64,000 bases of DNA from Piscicola geometra (taxonomy: Eukaryota > Annelida > Clitellata > Hirudinida > Piscicolidae): the NCBI GenBank assembly GCA_943735955.1, contig OX030967.1:1169181-1233180 (forward strand), given 5' to 3'. Made by a program: the position numbers and the translations under genes. The notes beneath the pieces were generated by a model. The model ran no database searches. It was not told where the DNA came from and saw nothing but the letters and a program-made list of their open reading frames with translations. Shown here one piece after another: positions 14,621 to 24,454 of the stretch. Every line of letters begins with the position of its first letter. Position 1 is the stretch's first letter.

Positions 14621-14891
14621 CTCTGAAAGCTTCACTAAAAGCGTTTTCCATCAACGTAGAAACTTAAGAACAAGCTTCAACAAACCGTTCGACCTGGCGC
14701 TCTTCCATTCACAAAGGTGCCATGACCTGAGAGGCAAACAGGATCAACGCCGCAGAAAAGAAGAGGCAAGTCCGAAATGCCCGCAGTGTCAACCCTTCTG
14801 GAGAAGTCCCACTCATCCCATGTCCTTCATGTTCCCGAACCTTCCGTGCCAGGATCGGCCTTATCAGCCATCTGCGCACACACACCTGAAT
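14621..14891 (+). pseudogene. LINE ORF C-terminus after the hAT insertion, with C2H2 finger
   Basis: Resumes the LINE frame after the insertion, with further frame changes. At about 14,817-14,888 one frame reads PCPSCSRTFRARIGLISHLR then THT and a TGA stop, a C2H2 zinc finger (C-x2-C-x12-H-x3-H) typical of the C-terminus of this LINE family. Confidence 0.8.
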
Positions 14892-15250
14892 GACTTTAAG
14901 TGGTCCTCGTCGACTCGACGGACAAACAACATTATTGTTTACCCTTTTTGTCAAGAATAATTCATTATTATCATTATGCAAAATAAAAAAATGATGAGAA
15001 TAATTATATGAAAAAAGATAATAAATTAAAGTATGATGATGATATTGCTGATGATTTGCAGCAGTGCCCATAGATGACACAATAAAACAACTCAAAGAAT
15101 GCAAATTTTTAATGATTGGCATAAAAAAATAACGTTATTCAAACATGTATGAATAACTAAATTTAAAAAAACTCAAAGAATACAAGTTTTTAATAAATGT
15201 CATAACAAAAAAATAACGTGGTTTAAAAATTTATGAATAACCAAATGTTA
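14892..15250. other. LINE 3' flank and repeat-like DNA, no gene
   Basis: A/T-rich with ATG/ATT runs. A short direct duplication (CTCAAAGAATRCAARTTTTT, followed by AATAACGTKRTT) is at about 15,090-15,150 and 15,170-15,230, just outside the C-terminus of the hAT pseudogene. Confidence 0.6.
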
Positions 15251-15252
15251 GT

Positions 15253-16640
15253 ATTTTAATGAGAAGGTTGAGCCTGAATGGTTGCAACAACATTGTCAAT
15301 ATTGGGTTCGAGTTCTGTTGTTGCAAGCCTCAAAATCGAACAAAGATTATCATAAGTCAAAGATGATCTCAGTTTATTTTTATTTTTGTTCATGACTGAA
15401 AACGTTTGTTCACACACGTATGTGCTGCCAAATTCAGACAAGATTCGGCCAGTCAAATCTTTGACCGCTTCATATTTAACTGAACTAAGACTTCCATAAA
15501 AAGTTAAAATGGAGTTATGCTGAAACGCAAACTTTAATTCTGGGGAACATTGAAGATCAATGACTTCTAACTGACATTGCTCAGGTACGGATTCTACAGC
15601 ACAGGAGAAAAAGTCACGGATGAAGTTGAATAAATCCTTATGCTCCCTGAATGCATCAAAACGTTCATTAAATTCCTTTAGTAACGCTTCACAACTGTCG
15701 TGGTATTTATTGAAGTCACATTGGCATTCCTTCTGAAAAGCTGAACAAATAGGAAAATGACATAAATTACAAGATTGCAGATTCGAGCAAAACAGCCGTA
15801 GCTTCAAGGTGAATGATAGCAGCTCTTGGTACATATAAAAGATGTAGTGATCTTTGCCTTGAAGACGCAGATTCAATTTATTTGAGTGTTCTGTTAAGTC
15901 TGTCAAAAATGCTAAGTCTGCCAACCACTGTTTGTCTGTAAAAACAGCTGTGTCTTTGCCTTTGGTAACAAGGAAGTCACAGATTTCCTTTCGTAACTCA
16001 ACAAACCTAGTTAGAACTTTTCCTTGATTCAACCACCTTACATCAGTGTGATATGGTATGTCATGATATTCTGACTCAATGTTTTCAAGAAATTATTTGA
16101 ATTGTCGATGGTTAAGTCCTTTTGCTCATATGAAGTTCACTGATTTAAAAAAAAATTTCATAACATTATCAAAATTAATGACTCGTGTACACAGTGACTC
16201 TTGATGTATGATGCAGTGGTATGCGTGGATGGTGTCTGTTGGAATTCCTAAGTCTCGCAAATGTGATCGCAGATGAGCAATAAGTCCTAATTCTTTACCA
16301 GTCATGGCGGGTGCACCGTCAGTAGTAACACTACAGAGCTTTGGCCACAGAATGTCAAGAACAGATTTCACTCCTCCAAAAATATCTGCACCAGTCGTAA
16401 ATCCACGTAGTGAAGCCATTCCTGCTAATTCCTGAGTTAATTTACAGTTCTCATCCACCGCACGAGCAAAAACCAAAAGTTGTGCTGTGTCAACGTTATC
16501 TGTGCTCTCATCTAAGGCAATTGAAAAATACTTGCAAATGGCAAACTTGTCACGCAAACGTCATTGGATAAGTCATCCGTGACAATGGCACTTTGTTGAA
16601 AAGGTCTGTTTTCTTAGGACAGACTTCTTTGGAAATGGCT
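15253..16640 (-). pseudogene. hAT transposase pseudogene (GTF2IRD2/EPM2AIP1-like type)
   Basis: The minus-strand frame at 16,557-16,126 reads FSIALDESTDNVDTAQLLVF, then VTTDGAPAMTGK, the RNase-H-fold core of a hAT transposase. Two in-frame stops (TGA at 16,128, TAA near 16,095) separate it from the rest: IPYHTDVRWLNQGKVLTRF, then the C-terminal dimerisation region STYVCEQTFSVMNKNKNKLR ending near 15,253. Upstream of 16,560 a frameshift precedes CMQAISKEVCPKKTDLFNKV. The N-terminal BED-finger region is missing. The copy is inactive. Confidence 0.85.
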
Positions 16641-16662
16641 TGCATGCAGTTTTTTTTATTCA

Positions 16663-16781
16663 ATCTAGGTCATATTTAACGATTAAATTATAAACAGCCA
16701 TACATTTTTATAAAAGCATCGACATTTTCACTAAGATGCGTGAGCTACAAACTTTTGTTCAAAAAACGATTTAACGTTAAA
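16663..16781 (+). promoter_or_regulatory. Conserved 5' flank/5'UTR of the secreted Cys-rich gene, copy 1
   Basis: TAGGTCATATTTAACGA onward is nearly the same as 63,528-63,636 upstream of copy 2 (shared ACATTTTTATAAAAGCATCG and ACGATTTAACGTTAAAATGA). It includes TTTATAAAAG, a possible TATA-like element about 80 bp before the ATG. Conservation marks the duplicated promoter/5'UTR; function is inferred. Confidence 0.5.
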
Positions 16782-17206
16782 ATGAAGTTTTTTCTCGCAT
16801 TTCTTTTTTTAGTGTGTCTGGTGCAGTTGGAAGCCAAACGTGAGCTTCACTTTCATCCTTCACATTTTTCGAATGTTTTATATATATATAAATTAATTAC
16901 TAAATATTTAAAATCATTTTTCTACTTTGCTTCATCGCCCAGCCCCTCTACTTGTACTTTTATGAACCTCACTTTCAGAGGAAATACTGTTTTATGCGCA
17001 TGCTAACCTTCATTCGCCCGATGGACAGTAATCCGAGGATAACAACTGAAGAGGATTGTATGCGGATGTGCTGGCATATGGTTAATGACTGCTGGGGGGT
17101 TGACTGGGACCCAAAGCAGTCCTACTACAAATGTTTCGTTCATCATTCAATGCCTTTCAAGTTTTTCTGTCATCCCTCAAGCACCCAGTTTGTGCGAGTG
17201 TTCTAG
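16782..17206 (+). pseudogene. Secreted Cys-rich (PAN/apple-like) protein gene, copy 1, frameshifted
   Basis: Exon 1 (16,782-16,839) encodes the signal peptide MKFFLAFLFLVCLVQLEAK and ends AAAC/GTGAGC in phase 1. Exon 2 starts after TTTCAG at 16,979. Compared with copy 2 at 63.6 kb, exon 2 lacks two bases after GATGGA near 17,023. The spliced frame (HANLHSPDG) therefore hits TAA, while the homologous remainder stays open in another frame to TAG at 17,206: EEDCMRMCWHMVNDCWGVDW, then KCFVHH and FFCHPSSTQFVRVF. Six Cys in about 80 residues suggest a small disulfide-rich PAN/apple-type extracellular domain. Alternatively a different acceptor is used and the gene lives; the fixed phase-1 donor argues against it. 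Confidence 0.6.
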
Positions 17207-17559
17207 AAATTTGGTGATCTTTAGAAACATCTTCTCATTAATATAATCACTTCAACGACTTAATATGTTAGTTAATTCATAATTCTTAAATAAAAACTCA
17301 TCAAGATTCATTTATTCAAAATTGAAAAAAATAAACTGGTTTAAATCTTTTTACCACATTAAATGTGATATAAGCTAGCTATCGAAAAGTTTCAGCTAAA
17401 TATTTAAACTGATTTACTCTACAGCTTCGTACCATCTTTGGGTAAGTGATCACTTTAGATGAAAACGTTATTTATCCTTTTAAAAAACTGTAAAAACATT
17501 TTATTAATTAAAAACAAATTATTTTCACAATTTTTAAGCATAATTTATACATAGAAAAT

Positions 17560-18590
17560 AATAAAGTTTTAAAAAGATGTATTGCCTACCATAGGGGGCG
17601 CCACGGAAATGGCGTTAAACTGTTCATTTGATCGTAGGCGACGCAGTTCTTGCACAACTAAATCATTCGCTGCAACCATTCCACTGACCTTGGTACTTGC
17701 TGATTGCAACGACTTGTTTAACTGTTCCAGAAGTGAAAACACCGAAACAAATAACTTGAAGGCCAGTACAATAGTGTCCTGTTGAAAAAAGCCTCAAGCC
17801 TTTCAGCCGTTTCATCAGCAGTACCAATGGAAGCAAATGATTCCAAGCTATCAAGTACCACTTCATAATGTTCAAGCACAGAAGACACTGTAGAAACTCT
17901 GGTCAGTCATCTTGTAGGACAAAAAAGTTTATACTATATTATTTATTCAGTGGCTCATCAGGAAAGTCAATTAAAAGAGACACTAAAGCATCCCTTAACT
18001 GCTTCTTGACCTTCCCTGAACGATTGTGAAAAGCACCTAACTCTTGGACAAACTGAAGTGAATTGCTCACAAAGGGATTTACGGCAGCTGTGTGCTGGGC
18101 AACAATTGTGCAGAACAGTGGAAAAACAATGCAAGCGGATGCTCACTGCTGATAATAGCCTGACAACCGTTATATTGGCCGTTCATGTTAGCAGCACCGT
18201 CATAAGTCTGAGCTCTTAATTTTTCTATAGGTAGCATAATTCTGATCAGAACATCATTTACTACAGCAGATAATGTTTTTCCGATCGTGTCTGGTGGGCT
18301 GAATAAATCAATAAACTGTTCATTAACATTCAGAGCTTCATCAACATAACGAATGCATATCGATTCTTGCTCTAACCCATTGCAGTCTTGTGTGCCGTCA
18401 ACCATAACACCAAATTGGCTTGATTCGGCCTTAACAGTGCACACTATGTTTCTAACGATATAATAAGCTAAAAGCCTCAGCATTTCTTTTTGGTAGTTAT
18501 GCGATATGAAACTTGTAGTTTGATTTAACCACAACTTTAGATAATCTTCGAAGCTTTTTGAAATTCATTAACTTTGGTTCATTGGATGGA
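17560..18590 (-). pseudogene. hAT transposase pseudogene (ZMYM1-like, DUF4371 type)
   Basis: Minus frame 18,534-18,079 has FGVMVDGTQDCNGLEQESIC, then YDGAANMNGQYNGCQAIISS, matching the DUF4371/hAT-like ZMYM1-type transposase core. The homology continues leftward through QTSVCPSTRWLTR-like remnants (about 17,900), broken near 17,910-17,950 by a short insertion, then LEHYEVVLDSLESFAS and ETAERLEAFF. Several frameshifts. Unrelated in sequence to the hAT pseudogene at 15.2-16.6 kb. Confidence 0.8.
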
Positions 18591-18784
18591 TGGTTCATTT
18601 AAAAAATTGAAAGGGCCGATATTGAAGTCGACCTCAGAATCCCCCTATGAATATCGCCCTTGCAAAATAAGTAGCACAATATGAATGATTTTTTTATAAA
18701 AATGTAAATCTGTCTGCTTTCAAAAAGTTAACTGATATTTTCTGAAAAGCATTCTGAATGTCTGCTTGCGAAAATTGGAAAAAT

Positions 18785-19330
18785 ATATTACTGAATAAAA
18801 ATTCTGTTTCATGCTATGGTTGATGATTATGCTTGTATTAAGATAGAATTTGAGAAATTATTGTATTTTTAAAACTAAGGGGGGTCCATGTTAAGATAGC
18901 CCCCAGGACCCCCCTAGCATCGCTGCCCATACGTACTCACAATGTATTACTGTATTAGCATTTTTTTATCCCATGGTTGACGATTAGGCTCATATTAAAA
19001 TTAGAGTTGAGAAATGTGTATTTTTATAAGAGTGAGGGGCTTCTTGTAGAGGTGGACCCCAGACCCCCTCAGGATTCCCGCCTACGCCATAGTGATAAAA
19101 AAACTTGGTGAAGGAGTATTTAAGTAAGAAAAGAATATTTATGTTTTAGACAGCTATCACTATAACTACACATACTCACAATGTATTACTGTATAAACAT
19201 TTACTTTTATGCCATGCTTGACGATTATGCTCATATCCAAATAAACATTTTTGAATGCAAAAATAGAAAAATAGTGGGGAGGGGTCCCTATTGATTCCAG
19301 GACCCCCAGAATCGCCGCCCATGCTGTGCA
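18785..19330. repeat. Three diverged direct repeats of ~160-180 bp
   Basis: Each unit has ATGNNATGGTTGACGATTAT-like sequence, GCTCATATTAAAAT, then GGGGTCC...GACCCCC...ATCGCCGCCCAT, then CACAATGTATTACTGTAT. Copies begin near 18,790, 18,940 and 19,165. The G-rich/C-rich part of each unit can pair with itself. Origin unknown. Confidence 0.7.
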
Positions 19331-19399
19331 GAACAACAAACTTTGGTTATGCATACGGAAATTTATCGTAGAAAAGTCCTTACTCGTCTATTTGTGCTT

Positions 19400-20080
19400 T
19401 GAAAAAAAAATTAAGCTTTTGCAAAGCCACGAAAATCTGCTCTGAGGGATTTTTTAAACACCTACAATATCTATCTTGTCTCATACCTTTAAAGTATTTT
19501 CGGTATTCTTAAGGAATTGAATCTGTCAGCGCAAGGCAAGAGTACCCATTTTTTCTATCTCTTAGATAAAATCTGTGCATTTCAGAAAAAGATTCTAAGT
19601 GCCTAACCACAAGGGGGGAAATATATCATTTTTTCAGCATTTTCAAAAGCAATTGTAAATAAAAAAAATTCTTAGAATGAAGCGGCATTGCTGTTACAGT
19701 GAAGAATCATTCAAAGGTTCTTCTGAATATGTTTTAAAAATAGTTTCTGGTGAAGAAGAGCCCCGAACTGAAAAATAATGGATAAGAAAACCATTTATCC
19801 TTCATGAAAATAATCTGCTCAAACCCAAAACTGGATGAATTTTTGAATGATAATGGTTTAAGAGTAGGGTACGGGAAAAATGTGTGGATTTTGGATCAGT
19901 GTGCGTCTTGAATATCCTGACGTAAATTAGGATTTTTTACAATGGAACTAAATAAACCAAAAATTGTTTCAATGTCCTTAGTTTCTTGCGAATCACTTTG
20001 ACTGACATCAAACATCTAAATAATTTTCTCGTTCGTTCTTAAACAAAAACTCATACGTCTCATTAACTATGACTATAACT
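19400..20080. other. AT-rich intergenic DNA, no gene seen
   Basis: No coding exon, RNA gene or clear repeat recognised. Confidence 0.5.
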
Positions 20081-20083
20081 AAA

Positions 20084-20202
20084 TTAATTTAGAATTATAG
20101 ATAGATATTGATTTCCCGTTTTCATGTTTGGTGTTAGTGGGCCATGAAGACTATGAAAAATTGCCAAGTGGTCCGTTGCTTCAAAAAGTTTAAGAACCAC
20201 TG
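20084..20202 (-). mobile_element. hAT terminus (single end)
   Basis: On the minus strand a terminus CAGTGGTTCTTAAACTTTTT starts at 20,202 and is followed by GGACCACTTGGCAATTTTTC, the classic hAT/Charlie-type end. The sequence just outside is CTTTAAAG (20,203-20,210), a candidate 8-bp target site. The other end was not found nearby. The 61-codon frame over it is not a gene. Confidence 0.65.
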
Positions 20203-20384
20203 CTTTAAAGTGCTTTTTGATGGTTTTTCGAAGAACTTCATAAATGAGTTCAGCTTTCATTTTGCTCATTTTCCCTTCAACTAAGTCATTAATAACATTC
20301 TTTAAAGATTTAATACCATAAATGCAGTTTGAAAAAAAAAGTTATGCAATCTTCGTTGAAATAGACGAAAGTATCCGATACTAT

Positions 20385-20535
20385 TTCAGCGACCCATATA
20401 CGACCCATATAGGCTTTTCTTAAAAACAAGTTAATTTTTCTTCTTTAAACCCCATTTAGCCCATATAGGACCCATATACGGCCCATATAGATAATCCCTA
20501 GTCTACGAAGCCCATATAGAACCTATATAGCATGT
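20385..20535. repeat. Cluster of CCCATATA motifs
   Basis: Seven or so copies of (GA/GG/AG)CCCATATA(GG/CG/GA) with partial palindromes. Short degenerate repeat of unknown origin. Confidence 0.6.
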
Positions 20536-20684
20536 TCACTGGGCAGTTTGTTCTTATTGTTTTTAATTTCAAAATATATTTATAAATAATTATTTTTTCA
20601 ATCAAACAAGCTTAAGAAAAACAGAGGAGGCTTCGTGCACCGAACGTGAGAAGCGAGCATTACGATAACACGGAAGGAAGAGAA

Positions 20685-20754
20685 TTAGATTATGCAATAT
20701 AGTTTTATTGTGTGCAAACTGTAAATAAAAAAATTGAGTGATTGGCCTGATATG
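20685..20754. repeat. Dispersed repeat, copy 1 of 2
   Basis: TTAGATTATGCAATATAGTT and the next 50 bp, through GAGTGATTGGCCTG, recur at 55,656-55,728. A short dispersed element or fragment. Confidence 0.7.
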
Positions 20755-20777
20755 AACATAAATTATACTAAATAGAC

Positions 20778-20891
20778 GGATCTAGTATTTTAATTATAAT
20801 TATTAAAAATTACTTTTAGTTGTTAAAAAATCTTTTAAACTCCACCCCTTAACTACGTAAATTGGTGGTGTTAGATTAAAATACTAGATCC
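20778..20891. mobile_element. Small inverted-repeat element (MITE-like)
   Basis: Perfect 17-bp inverted repeats GGATCTAGTATTTTAAT (20,778-20,794 and the complement at 20,875-20,891), separated by 80 bp of AT-rich DNA. No clear target duplication. Confidence 0.5.
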
Positions 20892-20899
20892 AAATAGTT

Positions 20900-21200
20900 T
20901 ACTTGAAGTTTATTTAAATATTTTAGAATTAAAATAAAATAGTTTGATAATTTAAATAGTAGAGTTTATTAATTCGAAAGAATCGTTTTAATTACTAAGA
21001 AGAACTTTATTACTATTTTAGTAGAAGCACAAAAACAAAACACAAGATTTATTCATTAATATTTTAAATGACATTAGTGAATTTCATGTTCTTGAATAAA
21101 ATTATAAAATCACAAGTTGTCTTTTTGTTACTACATAAAAATATTTCATTTGAATAAAAAATATTAAATGTTTATTTAATAAAAACAATAATACAAAACA
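20900..21200. other. AT-rich intergenic DNA, no gene seen
   Basis: Nothing recognised. Confidence 0.5.
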
Positions 21201-21212
21201 TAGCAAAAACAT

Positions 21213-21397
21213 TTTTTTCGTCTTCGGCTCGCGCTCCTTTCTGGCTTCATTGCACTCTTGATGTGCCTTGTTCAGGTATCTGTAGCTCTCTTCCCACTTG
21301 CCTGTGGTTTTCTCCTTCCATTTGAAGGTCATGGCAGAGTCGGGGTTGAGCTGCAAAACCTTTCTGTGGTAATCAATAGCGAGTATGGAAGCTACAG
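21213..21397 (-). pseudogene. ST13/HIP-like TPR fragment (exon or pseudogene piece)
   Basis: The minus strand reads IDYHRKVLQLNPDSAMTFKW, then KEKTTGKWEESYRYLNKAHQ. This matches the last TPR of the Hsc70-interacting protein ST13 ([20 protein letters not shown], then HWEEA). An AG acceptor (CTCTGTAG) precedes it, so it could be an exon. However, the KAHRLLG part is shortened, the ACKLDYDED part is replaced, and no other exons are recognisable apart from a possible acidic piece (CHEDAKPEKMEKEKK then stop) at 21,500-21,560. In the family this domain binds the Hsp70 ATPase region. Confidence 0.5.
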
Positions 21398-21566
21398 AGG
21401 TATGTATATGCAGGTTGCAAGGTGTCAATGACTTCTTCGTACTATGGAACAACTAAATTATGTTCTATCCCCAAGTCACCTTTCCGAGCTCTCCACATCT
21501 GTTTCTTATTTTTTTTCCTTCTCCATCTTTTCAGGCTTGGCATCCTCATGACAGTCTGATTGGCCT

Positions 21567-21665
21567 GGTTCTAGGATAAAAGGTCTTCGGATAAAAAGTC
21601 TTCCGGGTAAAATGTCTTCCGGATGAAAAGTCTTTCAAATAAAAAGTCTTCAGGATAAAAAGTCA
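21567..21665. mobile_element. Solo arm of the foldback family
   Basis: Starts GGTTCTAGGATAAAAGG, the same terminus as copies B and D, followed by six degenerate GGATAAAAAGTCTTC units. It then passes into ATC repeats with no partner arm. Confidence 0.75.
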
Positions 21666-21669
21666 TCAT

Positions 21670-23290
21670 CATCATCAAAATATTAATGACACGTCTACTT
21701 CAGAATCAAGATTACATAAACGCCACATCAGTTACAATTAGGATGCCGTTGATCCATCCATTTATTTATTCATTCATCCATCCATCCATCCATCCATTTA
21801 AATTATAAGTTTATATTATATATGAATAAACTTTAAATATGGGAAAAAATTGTTAAAACTAAATAAAACTAAGATAATTTAAAATAGCCGTAATCGTCGT
21901 AATGGTCTCTACCAAAGTTTTAATTATTTATTTAGGAATTTTCCAATTAGCCAATCTATATAATTCATGCTCATTAAACTCTTCCCACTTTTTTGATTGA
22001 CATTTGTTTCTTAAAAATGCTTTAAGCGCATAATAGAAATAAATACATATAAATCTTTTTTTTAAAGAAATAATTATAAGCACATTAAATTTATTTTTTT
22101 ATTTAATTTTTTATATTGATTACTCTCATTTAGAATATCGATTAATTGATAGGAAATATTGAGAACAATATAATAAAACAACGAATTATTGGAAAATTTT
22201 ACTGCTGAAACCTATAGGGCCTATAGTATATACTGGTAAAAAAGTAAGTTCCTCATAAATTCATAATAATTGAAACCTTCCCACTTTGAAAATTACATGT
22301 TTGTATTGAAAAATTGAAAATTATTCTTTTACAAAATGCGGTTATTATGATTCTTCTAAAAAATGTGTTTATAATAATACATTTCAAAATATAATTTTTT
22401 TAATGCGATTAATAATTTTGCTTTTCAATAAATTTTTAACTAGGTTATTCGGATGTCAATCAATAATAGTAGGAGTTTAATGACTATGAATATATTAAAG
22501 GCATACCAAACACTTTTACCGGACTTTCGAATATCTATGACGAAAAGGTAGAAAAGGTGAAAACGCAATTCTCTTAGTGAAGACAGCATGACAATTTTAG
22601 AAACTTGCAAAATAAAAAAGTAATTATTTCGTAATTACTGATTTCTTTTTTTTCTTCTCTTTATCTACTTCATTATCCACTATTCGTGTAAGTCCCAAAA
22701 TTTTTTATTATGTCAACAGATGTCGCTACTCAATGGAAATACGTGATGATGATAATGTTGGTGATGATGAGAATCATGAGGATGATAGGGATGATGAAGT
22801 TATCAAAATGATGATGACTCTGATGCGTTAATACTATTTCTGTTACCGCCTACACACTAGACCATCTAGGCTCTTGTCTAGCGCCATTTTTTGTCCTTGT
22901 TGTATGGCCTACTTTTTCAAGCTTATTCACTGTTCGTTTATTTTTTAAATATTTTTCCTTAAAGATATGATAATAAATTTCATTAAGCTACTTTTTTTAA
23001 CCTAATATTTTTTCAAAAAACCTAATGAAAACACTAGTTTTGAATCATTTCATTTTTTACAACTTTTTTCTTGGATTGTTTCGAGGCATCTTATACAACC
23101 TAAATTTTTATTCTTCATAGAAGAGGCCTTGAAGTATATAGTTTTTATAATGCTCATTGCAATTCTCAAAATATTTCCATTAAAGTTATTGTTGGCATGA
23201 AAGATTGGCGGCGATCCAGATCTTCCCCTTTTTGGTGGTTAAAAGTCCACCTTAACATGGATTTCCAAATATTCAAAAAAAATTGATACA
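21670..23290. other. AT-rich intergenic DNA with short GATG/ATG tracts
   Basis: CATC repeats at 21,735-21,800 and ATG/GATG repeats at 22,740-22,820; otherwise unique AT-rich sequence. No gene seen. Confidence 0.5.
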
Positions 23291-23292
23291 TG

Positions 23293-23678
23293 TAGAGTAG
23301 ACCGACTGAAATGGATATTTTATTCGGTCTAAACCAAAACTAAACCAAAATTAAAATGTTAGTTTTGACAAAACCGAAATTAAGCCAAAACTGTAAATAT
23401 TTGTTTCAAAAGCAAAATTAAGCTGGAATTTTTTTATAAAAAGAAAAACATATTTTTAACTTTAGTTTAATAAATAAATCTAAACAAACGTATATTGTAA
23501 GCCAAATGTCCAAATTGTTGAATGTCCTATTGATCCTAGGCTTTTTCGGCTTTTCGGTCAATGTGATAACCATTTCGACCGAAACTAAAATTAAGCTGAA
23601 ACTGCAAATGTTAGAAAAAGAAAATAAACCATTTTGGGGCCAAAACTGAAAATGAAACCGAGTTTTGGCTAGTCTCTA
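23293..23678. mobile_element. Degraded short copy of the TAGAGACCGACCGAAA hAT family
   Basis: Begins TAGAGTAGACCGACTGAAA and ends near GGCTAGTCTCTA, with decayed CCGAAATTAAGCC-type subterminal repeats. It shares the internal AATAAATCYAAACAARCGTA segment with the 12.6-14.6 kb copy but has no GT array. This shows the 942-bp GT expansion is not a family-wide feature. Confidence 0.78.
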
Positions 23679-23984
23679 ATCGATCTTTTGAAGCAAAAAT
23701 AAATATTCGCCTTCCTATCTCTCTTGAAACAATCTCTCGTCTGCATCAACTTTTCTCTTTCAGCTAGCGTAATCGAATGGGATTGCAATTCAGAACTCAA
23801 CATCATAGCATTGAAAATATAAGTTTCTGAAATGAGTTGGATAAGTACATTAAAATCGGTACCATAACTGAAAAAGACCTTCACTAAAAATCAGAGCTTA
23901 AAATTTAAAACTCAAAACTTTCAAGATCTCATGGGCCACATAAAATCATATGATGAGCCCCATCCTATCCGCATGCCTTGTGTT

Positions 23985-24035
23985 TGACAAATGTGGTATA
24001 AAGTCTCTTTGTTCTACAAGATGGCTGACTAGAGT
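23985..24035 (+). pseudogene. Tiny hAT transposase fragment
   Basis: Plus frame SLCSTRWLTRV matches the CPTRWLTRV motif of ZMYM1-like hAT transposases. The flanks do not extend the match. Confidence 0.4.
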
Positions 24036-24454
24036 AGGGGAGACTGGGGCTGCATGTTACACTTTAACATTTTTTTGTTATAAGTTCGTTATTTTTAAAA
24101 CAATTATTTCAACACGGGGTTGTTTGTTACAGTAGTCGGGGTTAAATGTTTCAAGTGTCAAATATGCATTAAAAATGAAATAAAAACAGTAATTGATTGA
24201 GATTTGTTGAAGCCCATAACCAAAACCAGCTTATCGAAAAAAAATATTAACGTTTGTCTGTTTGAAGCTGGTGACTCGGCTCAGACTTGTAGCCTCATGA
24301 GTTTGAATTGAGAGGAAACTTTTTCGTGTAATAAATGACTTAAACCAATCAGCGCCTGCCTGTTGAGCATTATCCAATTTGTCAGAAACCTGATCTCGTT
24401 TTCACAGCATATTGCTATCCAAGCTTTCTTACTTATTTTGGTGGAAGACCATGT

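Noticed and set aside
23950..24135. 61-codon plus frame as a gene
   Set aside because: Only the STRWLTRV motif is recognisable, a hAT transposase scrap; the rest is AT-rich filler.
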